64,000 nucleotides of DNA from a bacterium (GCA_021796435.1 JAJYXM010000016.1:1458767-1522766); one strand, 5' to 3'; counted from the stretch's first letter, positions 1 to 8,026 are shown. The notes: generated by a model not told the origin, from the sequence alone. Program-made: numbers and translations.

Positions 1-714
1 TTCATCTGATTCGATAAGGATCGCAGAGTGGGTCTTGAGAGACGTAATGATGGCGGCTTTATTGTCGAACAGGATGACGAGAGATTCGAACTTGCCATGC
101 AAGGCGTCCGGCAGATAACGCGGATTGCGTTGGGCGATCTCCTGTTTGGTCAAAAGGCGATCATGCTCGGCCGTGCCGCGTTCCCACAGAGAACGGGCAA
201 CGATGCCACGAGCTTCGCGTGACTCCAAGAAATATTTCCTATAGTTCGGCTCGGATTCGGAGAAGAAGTTCTTACGCGGCGCAAGGATGTCCCAGCGACG
301 TGACTTACAGTACAAGGCTTCTTCGACCACCGCCTTTACGCCGTCTACACCATCGAATTGCGAGACGCGGACAGAGCCCGCAGCTTCATTGGACAGCTGC
401 GACTCAAGAAGCGGCAGGGCGGAAAGGATCTTCTGCTTCTGTTCCTGTAGACGGCCGATTTCGCGTTCGATTAGATGCTCGAATTGGCGCGGTTTGGTCA
501 TGACGAACTCGAGACGTCTGGATGTACCGTGCTTAGCAGCCAAACCTTTCTGCATCAACGTCTCGAGGGCGTGATAGACAGTGGGACGTTTGATGCGCGT
601 TTCCGTCGTAAGTTCATGCACACCGATCGAAGGGCGCGCCAAGCCGGCAAGATAGACGGCGATTTCTGTCTTGGATAAACCCAGCTCGGCGAGGATGGTT
701 TGGATGTCCTGCAT
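1..714 (-). CDS. TrmB-like HTH transcriptional regulator (3' end outside window)
   Basis: The reverse strand is open from an ATG at 714 to the window edge (238 codons, no stop reached), so the C-terminus is missing. Residues 1-70 form a winged helix-turn-helix of the TrmB type: a segment beginning MQDIQTILAELGLSKTEI, then a recognition-helix segment TRIKRPTVYHALETL. A charged helix near residues 95-120 (HLIEREIGRLQEQKQKI) fits the coiled-coil linker of TrmB/HTH_Crp-like proteins. The rest (WDILAPRKNFF..., LVILFDNKAAIITS) resembles the phospholipase D-like effector-binding domain of this family. It is divergent from the NRDE/coaB/coaC operon, so it could regulate it; that is inference. Family assignment is fairly safe, the ligand unknown. 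Confidence 0.75.
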   Translation of the reverse strand, partial: MQDIQTILAELGLSKTEIAVYLAGLARPSIGVHELTTETRIKRPTVYHALETLMQKGLAAKHGTSRRLEFVMTKPRQFEHLIEREIGRLQEQKQKILSALPLLESQLSNEAAGSVRVSQFDGVDGVKAVVEEALYCKSRRWDILAPRKNFFSESEPNYRKYFLESREARGIVARSLWERGTAEHDRLLTKQEIAQRNPRYLPDALHGKFESLVILFDNKAAIITSLKTHSAILIESDE

Positions 715-880
715 ATATTTGGATAATGGCTCTGTTTCGCACTAGTGTCAATCGCTCTTTGGAACAAAGAAGCTACTTTTGTTGAAGAATCTACGAGTGT
801 CCATAATCGGTTATGAACATATATTAAACATAATCAGGTGCCAGGCTAGCCTTTAGATGCACCTTCACAACGAGGCCAAC

Positions 881-1666
881 ATGTGTACGCTCATCGTGCT
901 GAAAGACGTGTTCGAGAAATACCCGCTCGTCGTGGCGTCGAACCGCGATGAGAACCCAAAACGGCCATCCGCTCCCCCTTTGTTTTGGTTCGATGACCCG
1001 GAAATCTATGCGCCACGCGACTTAGTGCGAGGTGGGACATGGATCGGCGTTAACCGGCAAGGTGTGATAGCGGCTTTGACCAATCTGGATACGGTGGCGC
1101 ACCGCAGAGGATGCAAATCGCGAGGGCAGTTGCTGGTCGAGATGCTTGACCTGGGAGCAGCCGACCAAGTCGATCGCCTCTTGGCTGGCGACATAGACAA
1201 TGTCGGCGAGTTCGGTTCCACAAGAGAGCCCTACAACCTCCCGGTTGAATATAACGGACTGAATCTCGTGGTCGCGGACAGCGAATGTTGCACCTTGCTC
1301 GTGAACGACGGGAACTCGACCAAGATAACAAGATTGGGTTCCGGTGCGCATATCATCACGGGCTACGGCGTGGGGCCTGACCACGCACCGCGAGCCAGCG
1401 AGATCACACGGCGCTTGCGGGATATCAAAGATCCGTCACCCGAGGGACTGGATAAGCTACTCAACTTCCACGCGGACGGGAGGCCGGAAGCCGCGGCGTG
1501 CGTGCATGATCCAAACGAATACCACAAGACCATCTCGTCCATGATCGTGCGTGCGGACAGGAATTGGACGAGGTTCGAGACGTGGTTCCGCGCCGGTCCG
1601 GCATGCAGCGGACCGTTCGATGAACGTTTCGATGTCGAGTTCAGAAAGAACGGGAGCGAGTCATGA
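881..1666 (+). CDS. NRDE-family protein (TANGO2-like)
   Basis: A 261-aa protein starting MCTLIVLKD, with the family signature VASNRDEN at residues 19-26 and GGTWIGVNRQGVIAALTN following. The start is placed at the internal ATG at 881, not the upstream ATG at 857, because NRDE/TANGO2 proteins begin Met-Cys and the second residue is thought to be an N-terminal nucleophile; a weak cgagg lies 7 nt upstream. NRDE proteins have an Ntn-hydrolase-like fold; in bacteria the substrate is unknown, while eukaryotic TANGO2 is tied to lipid, CoA or haem metabolism. The stop overlaps the start of the CoaB-like gene (ATGA), so the two are probably translationally coupled. Confidence 0.8.
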   Translation: MCTLIVLKDVFEKYPLVVASNRDENPKRPSAPPLFWFDDPEIYAPRDLVRGGTWIGVNRQGVIAALTNLDTVAHRRGCKSRGQLLVEMLDLGAADQVDRLLAGDIDNVGEFGSTREPYNLPVEYNGLNLVVADSECCTLLVNDGNSTKITRLGSGAHIITGYGVGPDHAPRASEITRRLRDIKDPSPEGLDKLLNFHADGRPEAAACVHDPNEYHKTISSMIVRADRNWTRFETWFRAGPACSGPFDERFDVEFRKNGSES

Positions 1667-2352
1667 ACATCCTCATCACAGCCGGTTCGACCGAAGTACC
1701 GATCGACAAAGTGCGTGTCATCTCCAACATCTTCCGCGGACGCACCGGAGTCGAGATCGCGCGGACCGCAGCCAATTTGGGGCATCGGGTCACATTACTC
1801 CATTCGCACCAGATGGGCGTGGCCGACCAATTGCTGCGCGATCCGACGACGTACTTCAGCAATCCCATCGAGCTCTGCAGGTTCCGGACGTTCGACGATC
1901 TGGCCGAACGCATGGAAGAGAAAATCCGCGGCGAGAAGTTCGACGCCATCATCCACTCGGCCGCAGTCAGCGACTATCGCGTCGCGTCCATAGGCGCCGC
2001 GGTCGGGGCCGGAGACGAGAGGCTGAATGAAGCCGAGACGGCAAACAAGATCGCATCGAACCACTGCTCGCTCCTCTTGGAGCTTGTGCCTACCGAGAAA
2101 CTCGTGGACAAGATCCGCAAGCCGTGGGGGTTCAGAGGCAAGCTCGTGAAGTTCAAGCTCCAAGTCGGCATCACAGACGAAGCACTCATCGACATCGCTT
2201 GCCGAAGTCGGCGCGCTTCGGAAGCCGACATCATCGTGGCCAACTGCCTGGAATGGGCCAAGGAGTATGCGTACATCATCGGCGAGGACGACAGGGCAGA
2301 ACGCGTAGTGCGCCAGAAGCTGCCCAGAACATTGCTCAGGAGGCTGGGATGA
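1663..2352 (+). CDS. coaB: phosphopantothenate-cysteine ligase domain protein (CoaB-like, stand-alone)
   Basis: A 229-aa protein matching the CoaB half of the usual CoaBC fusion. It starts MNILITAGSTEVPIDKVR; family motifs are the nucleotide-binding TAGST at residues 6-10, VISNIFRGRTGVEIA (family: ISNxSSGxMG), and HSAAVSDYR (family: AAAVADY). A lysine-rich stretch near residue 155 (GKLVKFKLQ) corresponds to the GFxxET/K region. The predicted reaction is CTP- or ATP-dependent joining of 4'-phosphopantothenate to cysteine in CoA synthesis. It overlaps both neighbours by 4 nt. Most bacteria carry a CoaBC fusion; here the two halves are separate and in the order B then C. Confidence 0.75.
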   Translation: MNILITAGSTEVPIDKVRVISNIFRGRTGVEIARTAANLGHRVTLLHSHQMGVADQLLRDPTTYFSNPIELCRFRTFDDLAERMEEKIRGEKFDAIIHSAAVSDYRVASIGAAVGAGDERLNEAETANKIASNHCSLLLELVPTEKLVDKIRKPWGFRGKLVKFKLQVGITDEALIDIACRSRRASEADIIVANCLEWAKEYAYIIGEDDRAERVVRQKLPRTLLRRLG

Positions 2353-2897
2353 ACATCCTACTAGGAGTGACTGGTTCGGTCGCAGCTGCGCTGACGCCGC
2401 AACTCGTGCGTGAGCTCGCAACACTCGGCGAAGTCCAGATTGCGGCAACACGTTCGTCACTATATTTCTGGCAGCCGCACAAGCTCGACTGCCGGACATG
2501 GCTCGAGGACGATGAGTGGCCTGGCATGGGCTACGCCAAAGAGCAGAGCATCCCGCACATCGAGCTGCGTCGCTGGGCAGACGTCATGCTGATCGCGCCG
2601 CTCACGGCCAACACGTTGGCCAAGCTGGCTCACGGTTTGGCCGACAACCTACTGACCTGCACGGCGCGGGCCTGGGACCGCGAGAAGCCGCTCATCATCG
2701 CGCCGGCCATGAACACGTTCATGTGGCAGCATCCTGCGACCGCCGAACATATCACGACACTCAAGCGCTGGTACGGCGGAATATTCACACTCGTGGAGCC
2801 GATCGAGAAACGGTTGGCTTGCGGCGACACCGGCATCGGCGCCATGGCGCGGATCGAAACAATCGTACAAGCCGTCAGCCGAGCGCTCGAAAGGTAG
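2349..2897 (+). CDS. coaC: phosphopantothenoylcysteine decarboxylase (CoaC-like, HFCD flavoprotein)
   Basis: A 182-aa flavoprotein of the HFCD family. Visible landmarks are the FMN-binding GVTGSVAA at residues 7-14, the active-site histidine H70 in SIPHIELRRWAD, the PxTANT-like PLTANTLAKLAHG, the PAMN motif at 119-122 and the clamp cysteine C158 in ACGDTGIG. It would decarboxylate phosphopantothenoylcysteine to 4'-phosphopantetheine. The start at 2349 (ATGA overlap with coaB) is chosen because the frame upstream of it lies inside coaB and has no family similarity. A rho-independent terminator follows, closing the three-gene operon. Confidence 0.8.
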   Translation: MNILLGVTGSVAAALTPQLVRELATLGEVQIAATRSSLYFWQPHKLDCRTWLEDDEWPGMGYAKEQSIPHIELRRWADVMLIAPLTANTLAKLAHGLADNLLTCTARAWDREKPLIIAPAMNTFMWQHPATAEHITTLKRWYGGIFTLVEPIEKRLACGDTGIGAMARIETIVQAVSRALER

Positions 2898-2921
2898 CCA
2901 CGGAACAAACACTCCTCCATT

Positions 2922-2955
2922 GACCTGCGATGAAACAATCGCGGGTCTTTCTATT
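2922..2955 (+). terminator. terminator after the NRDE-coaB-coaC operon
   Basis: Stem gacctgcga / tcgcgggtc (one G-T wobble) with an 8-nt loop, followed by tttctatt. Confidence 0.7.
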
Positions 2956-2998
2956 CAAAACAGCAACGCCCGGCGGGAGTACCGTCGGGCGAGGTGAG

Positions 2999-3796
2999 TC
3001 AGAGCACGTCTTCGTGCTTGAAGTAGGGGTCAGCATGAGCGCTCGAGCGCTTGAGCCAAGCGAACTTGAACTTGCGCGAGATGATGCTCAAAATGCCGAA
3101 AGGCACTGACGCGAGGAACACATAGTCCGCAACCAGCGGAGCGTCCTTCCAGTGCAGATAGAACGGGACGAAGGCGAGAAGGCCGAAATCACGGACCATC
3201 GTCTTGATCTTCCCGATCCAGGAGGCGCGCGATTCCTGCGGCGGGCTCTTGGCTGCTTCGGCGCGCAGACGATCCATGAACGGCATGTCGCGCGGGTAGC
3301 GCAACAGCGCCGGGATGGTCGTGATGGGCTCACGGAAAATGATGCCGTACAGCTCAGGCAGGACGACGATGAGGACGACCCAGAGCTTGATGCCCCCCAG
3401 AGCGCAGAAGATGATGAGCGGCGGCAGGCCGCGCAACTTGTCGGCAAGCGGGTCAAGCCACTTTCCTATCCAGCGATCGAGTGCACTGCGCACGATGCCA
3501 GCCTCGATCATCGCGGCGTTCATCTTGCCGTCGAAGATATCGAGCAGACAACCGATCGCCACAAGCTGCACGCCCCAATATGGACTGAGCAGAAAGAACA
3601 CCGCGAACCCCACCCAAGAGAAGTGCAGGCCCCACAGCGTGATCCAGTCCGGGCTGCACCCGGGCAAGCGACTGATCTGCGCCAGCCGCTTCTTCCTGAA
3701 GAACAGGAACATGAAGACAGCGATGGCCATGCCGGGCGCGAGGAGGATCGGAAGCTTCAACTCCCAATCCAGCGAAGAAATGAGTAGCTCGTCCAT
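2999..3796 (-). CDS. CDP-alcohol phosphatidyltransferase-like membrane protein
   Basis: A 265-aa polytopic membrane protein. Its first half has two strong hydrophobic segments (about residues 15-34 and 55-75), then the CDP-alcohol transferase region LLDIFDGKMNAAMIE...GKWLDPLADK. The family motif is D-x2-DG-x2-AR-x8-G-x3-D-x3-D; all four aspartates and both glycines are present, but AR is replaced by NA and the spacing to the second half is longer. It probably transfers a phosphoalcohol from a CDP-activated lipid or alcohol (phospholipid head-group synthesis). Start: ATG at 3796 with a strong gaaggggaaac upstream. Transcribed alone; substrate not predictable. Confidence 0.65.
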   Translation of the reverse strand: MDELLISSLDWELKLPILLAPGMAIAVFMFLFFRKKRLAQISRLPGCSPDWITLWGLHFSWVGFAVFFLLSPYWGVQLVAIGCLLDIFDGKMNAAMIEAGIVRSALDRWIGKWLDPLADKLRGLPPLIIFCALGGIKLWVVLIVVLPELYGIIFREPITTIPALLRYPRDMPFMDRLRAEAAKSPPQESRASWIGKIKTMVRDFGLLAFVPFYLHWKDAPLVADYVFLASVPFGILSIISRKFKFAWLKRSSAHADPYFKHEDVL

Positions 3797-4111
3797 GTTT
3801 CCCCTTCAGAGCTGAGTTAACGCGGAAAAGAACAACCTTCGTGGTACCAGACTGTGGCGATTTTTTCAAGATATCTGGATGTGGCGAATCACAGCAGACC
3901 CGCGTGTCTGAAATTTTGTCATGAGAATTTACAATTTCTATCGCAACATTCGTCCAATCAAAACAGGGTCGTACGCTTTTCTTTTTGAAAGAAGATTTCA
4001 TATTCCGTAAAACTCGACGACAAAAATAACATGCCCTGATATCTTGCGCCTCACGCACCTCGATAATCCGGCGCACGCTAAAACAAAACGAAAAGGAACA
4101 AGGCGAACAAA

Positions 4112-4429
4112 ATGCAGAACATGATCCTGACCATCAGCCTCGCAGCGTTCACGCTCGCAGCCGCCTGCACCCAGACGGGAAACGACACGACCACGGAAAA
4201 ACCTCGTGCAGAACCGCCGAGCTTGGCACAACCGCAAGATCCGCCCGGGGAGGTGGCGCTGCCCGGGCAAGATCGGCCCCCGCTGGGCGATCCGCCAGAG
4301 ATCCCGCTGAACGATGCGCCTCCTGGAGTCGTCCCTCTTCCCTACACAGAAGAAGGAACCGGATACGACCCAAGGCCGGCGGCGAGTTTTGCGCACGAAC
4401 TCTGCCCCAAGAAGGCGAACAAACACTGA
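4112..4429 (+). CDS. small proline-rich lipoprotein
   Basis: A 105-aa protein with a short lipoprotein signal, hydrophobic ILTISLAAFTLAAACTQ with the lipobox LAAAC (Cys at residue 19), then a mature region of about 85 residues unusually rich in proline and acidic residues (PPSLAQPQDPPGEVALPG, GDPPEIPLNDAPPG). No known domain. Such a chain is probably extended and may act as a spacer on the outer face of the membrane. An aagg 15 nt upstream is a weak ribosome site. The lipobox and the hairpin directly behind the stop are the reasons to believe it is a real gene. Confidence 0.6.
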   Translation: MQNMILTISLAAFTLAAACTQTGNDTTTEKPRAEPPSLAQPQDPPGEVALPGQDRPPLGDPPEIPLNDAPPGVVPLPYTEEGTGYDPRPAASFAHELCPKKANKH

Positions 4430-4459
4430 AGGACTTTCGCGCGACGCCGGATACCAAAA

Positions 4460-4490
4460 CCGCCTCGGTCGTACACCGAGGCGGAATTCC
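4460..4490. terminator. bidirectional terminator between convergent genes
   Basis: Perfect 10-bp stem ccgcctcggt / accgaggcgg with a 5-nt loop, between the lipoprotein gene and the convergent membrane-protein gene. The T-tract is weak on both strands. Confidence 0.55.
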
Positions 4491-4519
4491 ATTTGAATGC
4501 ACTCAGACTCGAGACAATA

Positions 4520-4891
4520 TCAATGAAACAGCCCGTAATGTTCTATGGTCTTGAGATAGACGAAGGCGAGGACAAAAAAGACGGCCAATCCCACAGGGAT
4601 GGCCTTGTTCGAGCCGATCTTCGGCGCAAGCAAAGCGACAGTCAGCATGTACGGCATCCAGGATACGAGCGTCCCGACCAAGACTAGCCAAGCATGTTCA
4701 CTGACTGCAGCACCGCCCTTCGTCTGACCGATGAAGAAATACGCGACAAGAGTGAAGACAGGGATCAGCGTCGCGAAACCGGAGAGCAGGCGGTTATCGC
4801 TTTCTTCGAAGTACACGATGACCGTCGTCACGGCGCCGCCGACGAAAAAATAAAGGAGGTAATCTTTCAACTGACTCAACATGATGCCCAT
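4520..4891 (-). CDS. small integral membrane protein (about four TM segments)
   Basis: A 123-aa protein almost entirely made of hydrophobic helices: about residues 10-26, 35-53, 65-85 and 95-115. It has a conserved-looking LLSGFATLIPVFTLVAYFFIGQ core that recalls the small DUF3147/GlpM-like membrane proteins, but I cannot confirm the family. Either Met1 or Met4 could be the start; neither has a clear ribosome site. It lies behind a terminator for the gene to its right, so it probably has its own promoter. Function unknown. Confidence 0.55.
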   Translation of the reverse strand: MGIMLSQLKDYLLYFFVGGAVTTVIVYFEESDNRLLSGFATLIPVFTLVAYFFIGQTKGGAAVSEHAWLVLVGTLVSWMPYMLTVALLAPKIGSNKAIPVGLAVFFVLAFVYLKTIEHYGLFH

Positions 4892-4942
4892 TGTACGCTT
4901 GATGAAAAATTATGTCAGCTTTGTGGCAACACAAGACGGAAC

Positions 4943-4973
4943 AAAAACAGGATCAGCGCGCGATCCTGTTTTT
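4943..4973. terminator. bidirectional terminator
   Basis: Stem aaaaacaggatc / gatcctgttttt with a 7-nt loop; T-runs on both strands. On the minus strand it ends the zinc-ribbon gene. Confidence 0.8.
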
Positions 4974-4989
4974 TGCGTCGATTCCGAAG

Positions 4990-5301
4990 TTAAAGCTTCT
5001 TCATCGCTTCAGCGAATTCCTCGTCGCTAGCTTCCGAGCCTTCAAGTTCCGCGAACGGATGAGCCTGCCAATAAGGCAATGACTTCATGTTCTTGCGCGT
5101 AATGCGTTCGGCCAGGCTCCTGTCGCCAGGCGTAACAGAGGACAGGAAAAACCCTACTCCACCTTCAAAGATCTCTTGCGGTACCTTCATCTTGCCGTCG
5201 GTCGAATCATGAATACAGACCGGGCCCTCGGCCATCACGAGGCCAGTATCATGTATGCCATCTTCGCTTAACGGCATACCACAGGTAATGCAAGTTTTCA
5301 T
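4990..5301 (-). CDS. small zinc-ribbon-like protein
   Basis: A 103-aa protein beginning MKTCITCGMPLSEDGIHD. The CxxCGMPL knuckle at residues 4-11 matches small putative zinc-ribbon proteins; the third cysteine is C29 in EGPVCIHD, and histidines (H17, H31) may complete the metal site. The C-terminal half (SLPYWQAHPFAELEGSEASDEEFAEAMKKL) is acidic and helical with no recognised fold. Transcribed alone with its own terminator. Role unknown; small ribbons of this sort often act in protein or nucleic-acid binding. Confidence 0.55.
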   Translation of the reverse strand: MKTCITCGMPLSEDGIHDTGLVMAEGPVCIHDSTDGKMKVPQEIFEGGVGFFLSSVTPGDRSLAERITRKNMKSLPYWQAHPFAELEGSEASDEEFAEAMKKL

Positions 5302-5493
5302 ATCGTTTCGGTTATGTTTAGTGAATAGATATTACCGCCTGGATACTGCTCGCACAACACTTGAGACACAAAATCATTCCCCCTGACGGAGAGCGGAATA
5401 GTGGCTTAGTAAAGCCATAATTTTACAGAATGTAAATTAGGCTATTTTTTATCATTTTTAGCTAAATTTAGCAAAAATACTACCCCAGTCCCC

Positions 5494-5522
5494 TTGACAA
5501 AATGGTCAAAATATGATTTAAT
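5494..5522 (+). promoter_or_regulatory. sigma70-like promoter of the 3D-domain gene
   Basis: TTGACA at 5494-5499, 17-bp spacer, TTTAAT at 5517-5522. The predicted transcript start is near 5529, giving a leader of about 45 nt. Confidence 0.65.
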
Positions 5523-5526
5523 GTCC

Positions 5527-5563
5527 GGTCACATTCGCAGACCGTTAGTCTGCTGCCTGTGAC
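5527..5563 (+). promoter_or_regulatory. nested 5'-leader hairpin before the 3D-domain gene
   Basis: Outer arms gtcaca / tgtgac enclose an inner perfect stem gcagac-cgtta-gtctgc. The element fills most of the leader and ends 10 nt before the ATG, where it could hide or protect the ribosome entry site. Confidence 0.5.
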
Positions 5564-5572
5564 AAACCATAT

Positions 5573-6148
5573 ATGAAGATACCTAAAAATACCTTCAAGC
5601 TGACTCTTGGACAGCGTAAAGCCTTTGCGGTCCTTACCCTGGCCTTGGCATTGTCCAATTCACAGGTAGTCGAGGCTGCAAAATCGGCTGAGCCGACGAA
5701 CGTATCGCCGGATCCTTTGCCTGGCATCATCGTCCCGGAGGTAGAGACCGCTCCGGCCCCGGCCACCGAAGAGCAATCGCCGGCCTTGCGCACTAAGCGC
5801 ACTACCATGACGGCGTATAGCTCTACTCCGAACCAGACGGACGGAACACCCTTCGTCACGGCATCAGGTTCCTGTGTGCGTGACGGCGTCATAGCTTCGA
5901 ACGATTTCCGCATCGGTACAAAAATCCGTTTTCCGGAACTCTACGGGGACAAGATCTTCGTGGTCGAAGACCGTATGAATTCACGCTATACCAACCGCAT
6001 TGACGTCTGGATGAACGACATAGCCGATGCGCGTAAATTCGGACTCAAGCGTAACGTGCAGATCGAGGTCGTCGAAGAAGGCAACGGAGTGAAGCATTGG
6101 AATGAAGGCTGGACGAATTCGGCTTGTGAGAAATTAAGCAACGCCTAA
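5573..6148 (+). CDS. 3D-domain secreted protein (double-psi beta-barrel, MltA/Rpf-like)
   Basis: A 191-aa protein with an N-terminal hydrophobic segment (about residues 16-36, FAVLTLALALSNSQVVEAA) and a proline-rich linker. The 3D domain starts near residue 78: MTAYSSTPNQTDGTPF, GVIASNDFRIGTKIRFPELYGDKIFVVEDRM, then NRIDVWM. The three aspartates that name the family are D90, D133 and D144. These domains cleave or bind peptidoglycan; the exact activity here is unproven. A paralogue with the same architecture lies at 44145-44678. A strong promoter and structured leader precede it and a bidirectional terminator follows. Confidence 0.8.
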   Translation: MKIPKNTFKLTLGQRKAFAVLTLALALSNSQVVEAAKSAEPTNVSPDPLPGIIVPEVETAPAPATEEQSPALRTKRTTMTAYSSTPNQTDGTPFVTASGSCVRDGVIASNDFRIGTKIRFPELYGDKIFVVEDRMNSRYTNRIDVWMNDIADARKFGLKRNVQIEVVEEGNGVKHWNEGWTNSACEKLSNA

Positions 6149-6155
6149 ACGGCAC

Positions 6156-6186
6156 AAAAATCCCTCGATTACTCGAGGGATTTTTG
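6156..6186. terminator. bidirectional terminator (3D gene / cold-shock gene)
   Basis: aaaaatccctcga-ttac-tcgagggattttt: perfect stem with A- and T-runs on both sides, between convergent genes. Confidence 0.9.
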
Positions 6187-6199
6187 ATTGATCGTGTTC

Positions 6200-6415
6200 T
6201 TATTGGGCGAGCTTCACGTGAGCTGCGCGAGGGCCTTTGTCCGACGGTTCTTCGTCGAATTCGACCATCGTGCCCTTCTGGAGTTCGTCGAATGAGACGC
6301 CCTCGAGCGAAGTGCTGTGGAAGAAGATGTTGTTATCGCGGTTATCTTCCTTGCCTTCCGGAGTGATGAAGCCGAAGCCTTTCTCTTCGTTCTTACCTGA
6401 AATAGTTCCCTTCAT
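6200..6415 (-). CDS. cold-shock domain protein (CspA family)
   Basis: A 71-aa single cold-shock domain, the standard size. It has KGFGFI (RNP1, residues 12-17) and NIFFH (RNP2, 29-33), followed by the usual acidic VSFDELQKGTMVEFDEEPSDKGPRA. It would bind single-stranded RNA or DNA and melt structures at low temperature. About 145 bp of noncoding sequence separates it from the next gene upstream, room for the long leader often seen in cold-shock genes. Confidence 0.92.
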   Translation of the reverse strand: MKGTISGKNEEKGFGFITPEGKEDNRDNNIFFHSTSLEGVSFDELQKGTMVEFDEEPSDKGPRAAHVKLAQ

Positions 6416-6560
6416 AAATTTTTACCAATGAATAAATTTTTAAATAAGTAAGGTTTCCTGCCTTAAGTCAGCAAAGATGAACCCGTCATTGGTCTTAGCA
6501 TATACACTACACTATTGGCGGAATATTGGAATAGCTGAGTGCGAAGGCGGGAAATCGGTC

Positions 6561-7220
6561 TTAATTACTCAAATGACAGAACTTTGATGCCGCCTCAAAA
6601 ACAAGATTTATATCTTTTTCTTTCAGCCACGTCTTATTAATCACAATTCGCAGCTTCTGATGTTGCGGATAGCCACCATCACGCGCGCCGTCCAATAAAT
6701 CCTGGAATTCAACATTGAGCAGCTCTGTCAGAGATTCTTTTACGTCGTTGTAGCACTCCTTTGTCATACGACCGCTCTCGACTTCCAGATGGAACTTCCA
6801 CCACGTCCAAAAGTGGAGCAACTCGTGCATAATGGTCCTGTTCTGGAATGGCCGCGAAGCACAAACGAAGAAATAACCATGGTCGATATTGTAGGAACAA
6901 CGAGAATCAGTCGTAAGAAAAACTTTGATTTGGTCCAGTGGACTTGAGATGCCGAAAATCAACTCAACTCTTTTGAAGAACTCTACTTCAATCGGTTGCC
7001 ACGCGGCACTGATAAGTTTCGTCTGAATCGAGAGATCCAGCCCCTGTTCCACGATGAGCTGAGATACGAATGCTTCCAGTTTATGGTCTTCGAACTCACT
7101 ACCGTATTCAGCCCTATATCGCGTCTCCATTTCTGTGGGCGTCCGGCTATTGGTTGATCGAGAGGCTCTTTTGTAGTTCTCGATATCTTTTTGCAAGTCG
7201 TAGGAAAAAAGCAGTTCCAT
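6561..7220 (-). CDS. putative zinc metallopeptidase-like protein (HELLH)
   Basis: A 219-aa soluble protein of unknown family. It has one clear zinc-peptidase motif, TIMHELLHFWTWW, with HELLH at residues 132-136. A possible third ligand lies in the helix NDVKESLTELLN about 25 residues later, as in gluzincins. No signal peptide, so it would act in the cytoplasm. The ATG at 7220 is preferred to an upstream TTG at 7265; neither has a good ribosome site. Peptidase activity is inferred from one short motif, so confidence is limited. Confidence 0.5.
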   Translation of the reverse strand: MELLFSYDLQKDIENYKRASRSTNSRTPTEMETRYRAEYGSEFEDHKLEAFVSQLIVEQGLDLSIQTKLISAAWQPIEVEFFKRVELIFGISSPLDQIKVFLTTDSRCSYNIDHGYFFVCASRPFQNRTIMHELLHFWTWWKFHLEVESGRMTKECYNDVKESLTELLNVEFQDLLDGARDGGYPQHQKLRIVINKTWLKEKDINLVFEAASKFCHLSN

Positions 7221-7306
7221 ATCAGAGTGGATCTTATAACAAAATTCGAACCCTTGCGAGTTCAAATTTTTATAGGGTTAGATTGTCGAGGATGCGTGAT
7301 GCGCGA

Positions 7307-7852
7307 TTACTCTTTGTGTAAATGAAATGACTTTTCTTCGATGTAAGCGCTTTCTTCCTTACGGAAAATGCTGATCCGGTCGATCGTCAGTTGCTCGAAC
7401 GGAAGTGGCGTACGCTCAAGTAACTCCCCAATGTCAGAAAAAATCTCCAAGTTCAGTTCTTTGTGGGCAAGCGTAATATGGAAATGCGTCGCGAATCCCT
7501 TATCGTTATCTTTGATGCCAAGGCTGGATTCCATCGATCGCACGATACCTCTCTTGAGCTCGAATAGTTCATCGCTTTGTTCGACATCGATAAACCAAGT
7601 CTCCTTTTCAAAATGGCCGTACTGAAGCACCTTGATCGAAAACGGGTGAAGTTGGCTTGCGACTTCGGATACAGTTTTTCCCAGTTCCTCATGGCGATCC
7701 GTCTCAAAAGGATGGAAAAGCGTGATGTGCGGAGGATACTGCAACGACCAGGCGAGCTTGTGTGCTTGCGCGATCTGAAGCTTGAGATCCGTAACCCATT
7801 GCTTGGCGCCCTCCCGCAGAGCGTAGCCGATGAAATATTTCTGCATTCCCAT
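7307..7852 (-). CDS. 2H phosphoesterase / 2'-5' RNA ligase-like protein
   Basis: A 181-aa protein with the two HxTx motifs of the 2H superfamily: PPHITLFHPF near residue 42 and THFHITLAHKE near residue 128, about 86 residues apart. Members include RNA 2',3'-cyclic phosphodiesterase (ThpR) and fungal-type ligases; the likely job is hydrolysis of a cyclic phosphate in RNA or a nucleotide. The start at 7852 (MGMQKYFIGY) is chosen over an in-frame ATG at 8020 because the extra 56 residues run through a perfect terminator-like hairpin and lack family similarity. Confidence 0.72.
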   Translation of the reverse strand: MGMQKYFIGYALREGAKQWVTDLKLQIAQAHKLAWSLQYPPHITLFHPFETDRHEELGKTVSEVASQLHPFSIKVLQYGHFEKETWFIDVEQSDELFELKRGIVRSMESSLGIKDNDKGFATHFHITLAHKELNLEIFSDIGELLERTPLPFEQLTIDRISIFRKEESAYIEEKSFHLHKE

Positions 7853-7873
7853 AGTCGAGACGAAGCATAAACC

Positions 7874-7904
7874 AAAACCCGACCATTTGCGAGGTCGGGT
7901 TTTT
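7874..7904. terminator. terminator-like hairpin in a divergent gap
   Basis: aaaacccgacc-atttgcga-ggtcgggttttt, an 11-bp stem with T-runs on both strands. It lies between two divergent genes, where no annotated transcript ends. Confidence 0.6.
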
Positions 7905-8026
7905 ACAGGGTCGCGTCGTAGAAGGTTAAACAAGCAATAGATTGGCGTTGTGTCAGGACATGCATAAAATTCCCAAAAACCGAATTTCGATATAGCATTA
8001 ACCAATAATCTAACCATCACTTAGAT

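Noticed and set aside
7853..8020. 56-residue N-terminal extension of the 2H phosphoesterase
   Set aside because: It runs through a terminator hairpin and has no family similarity.
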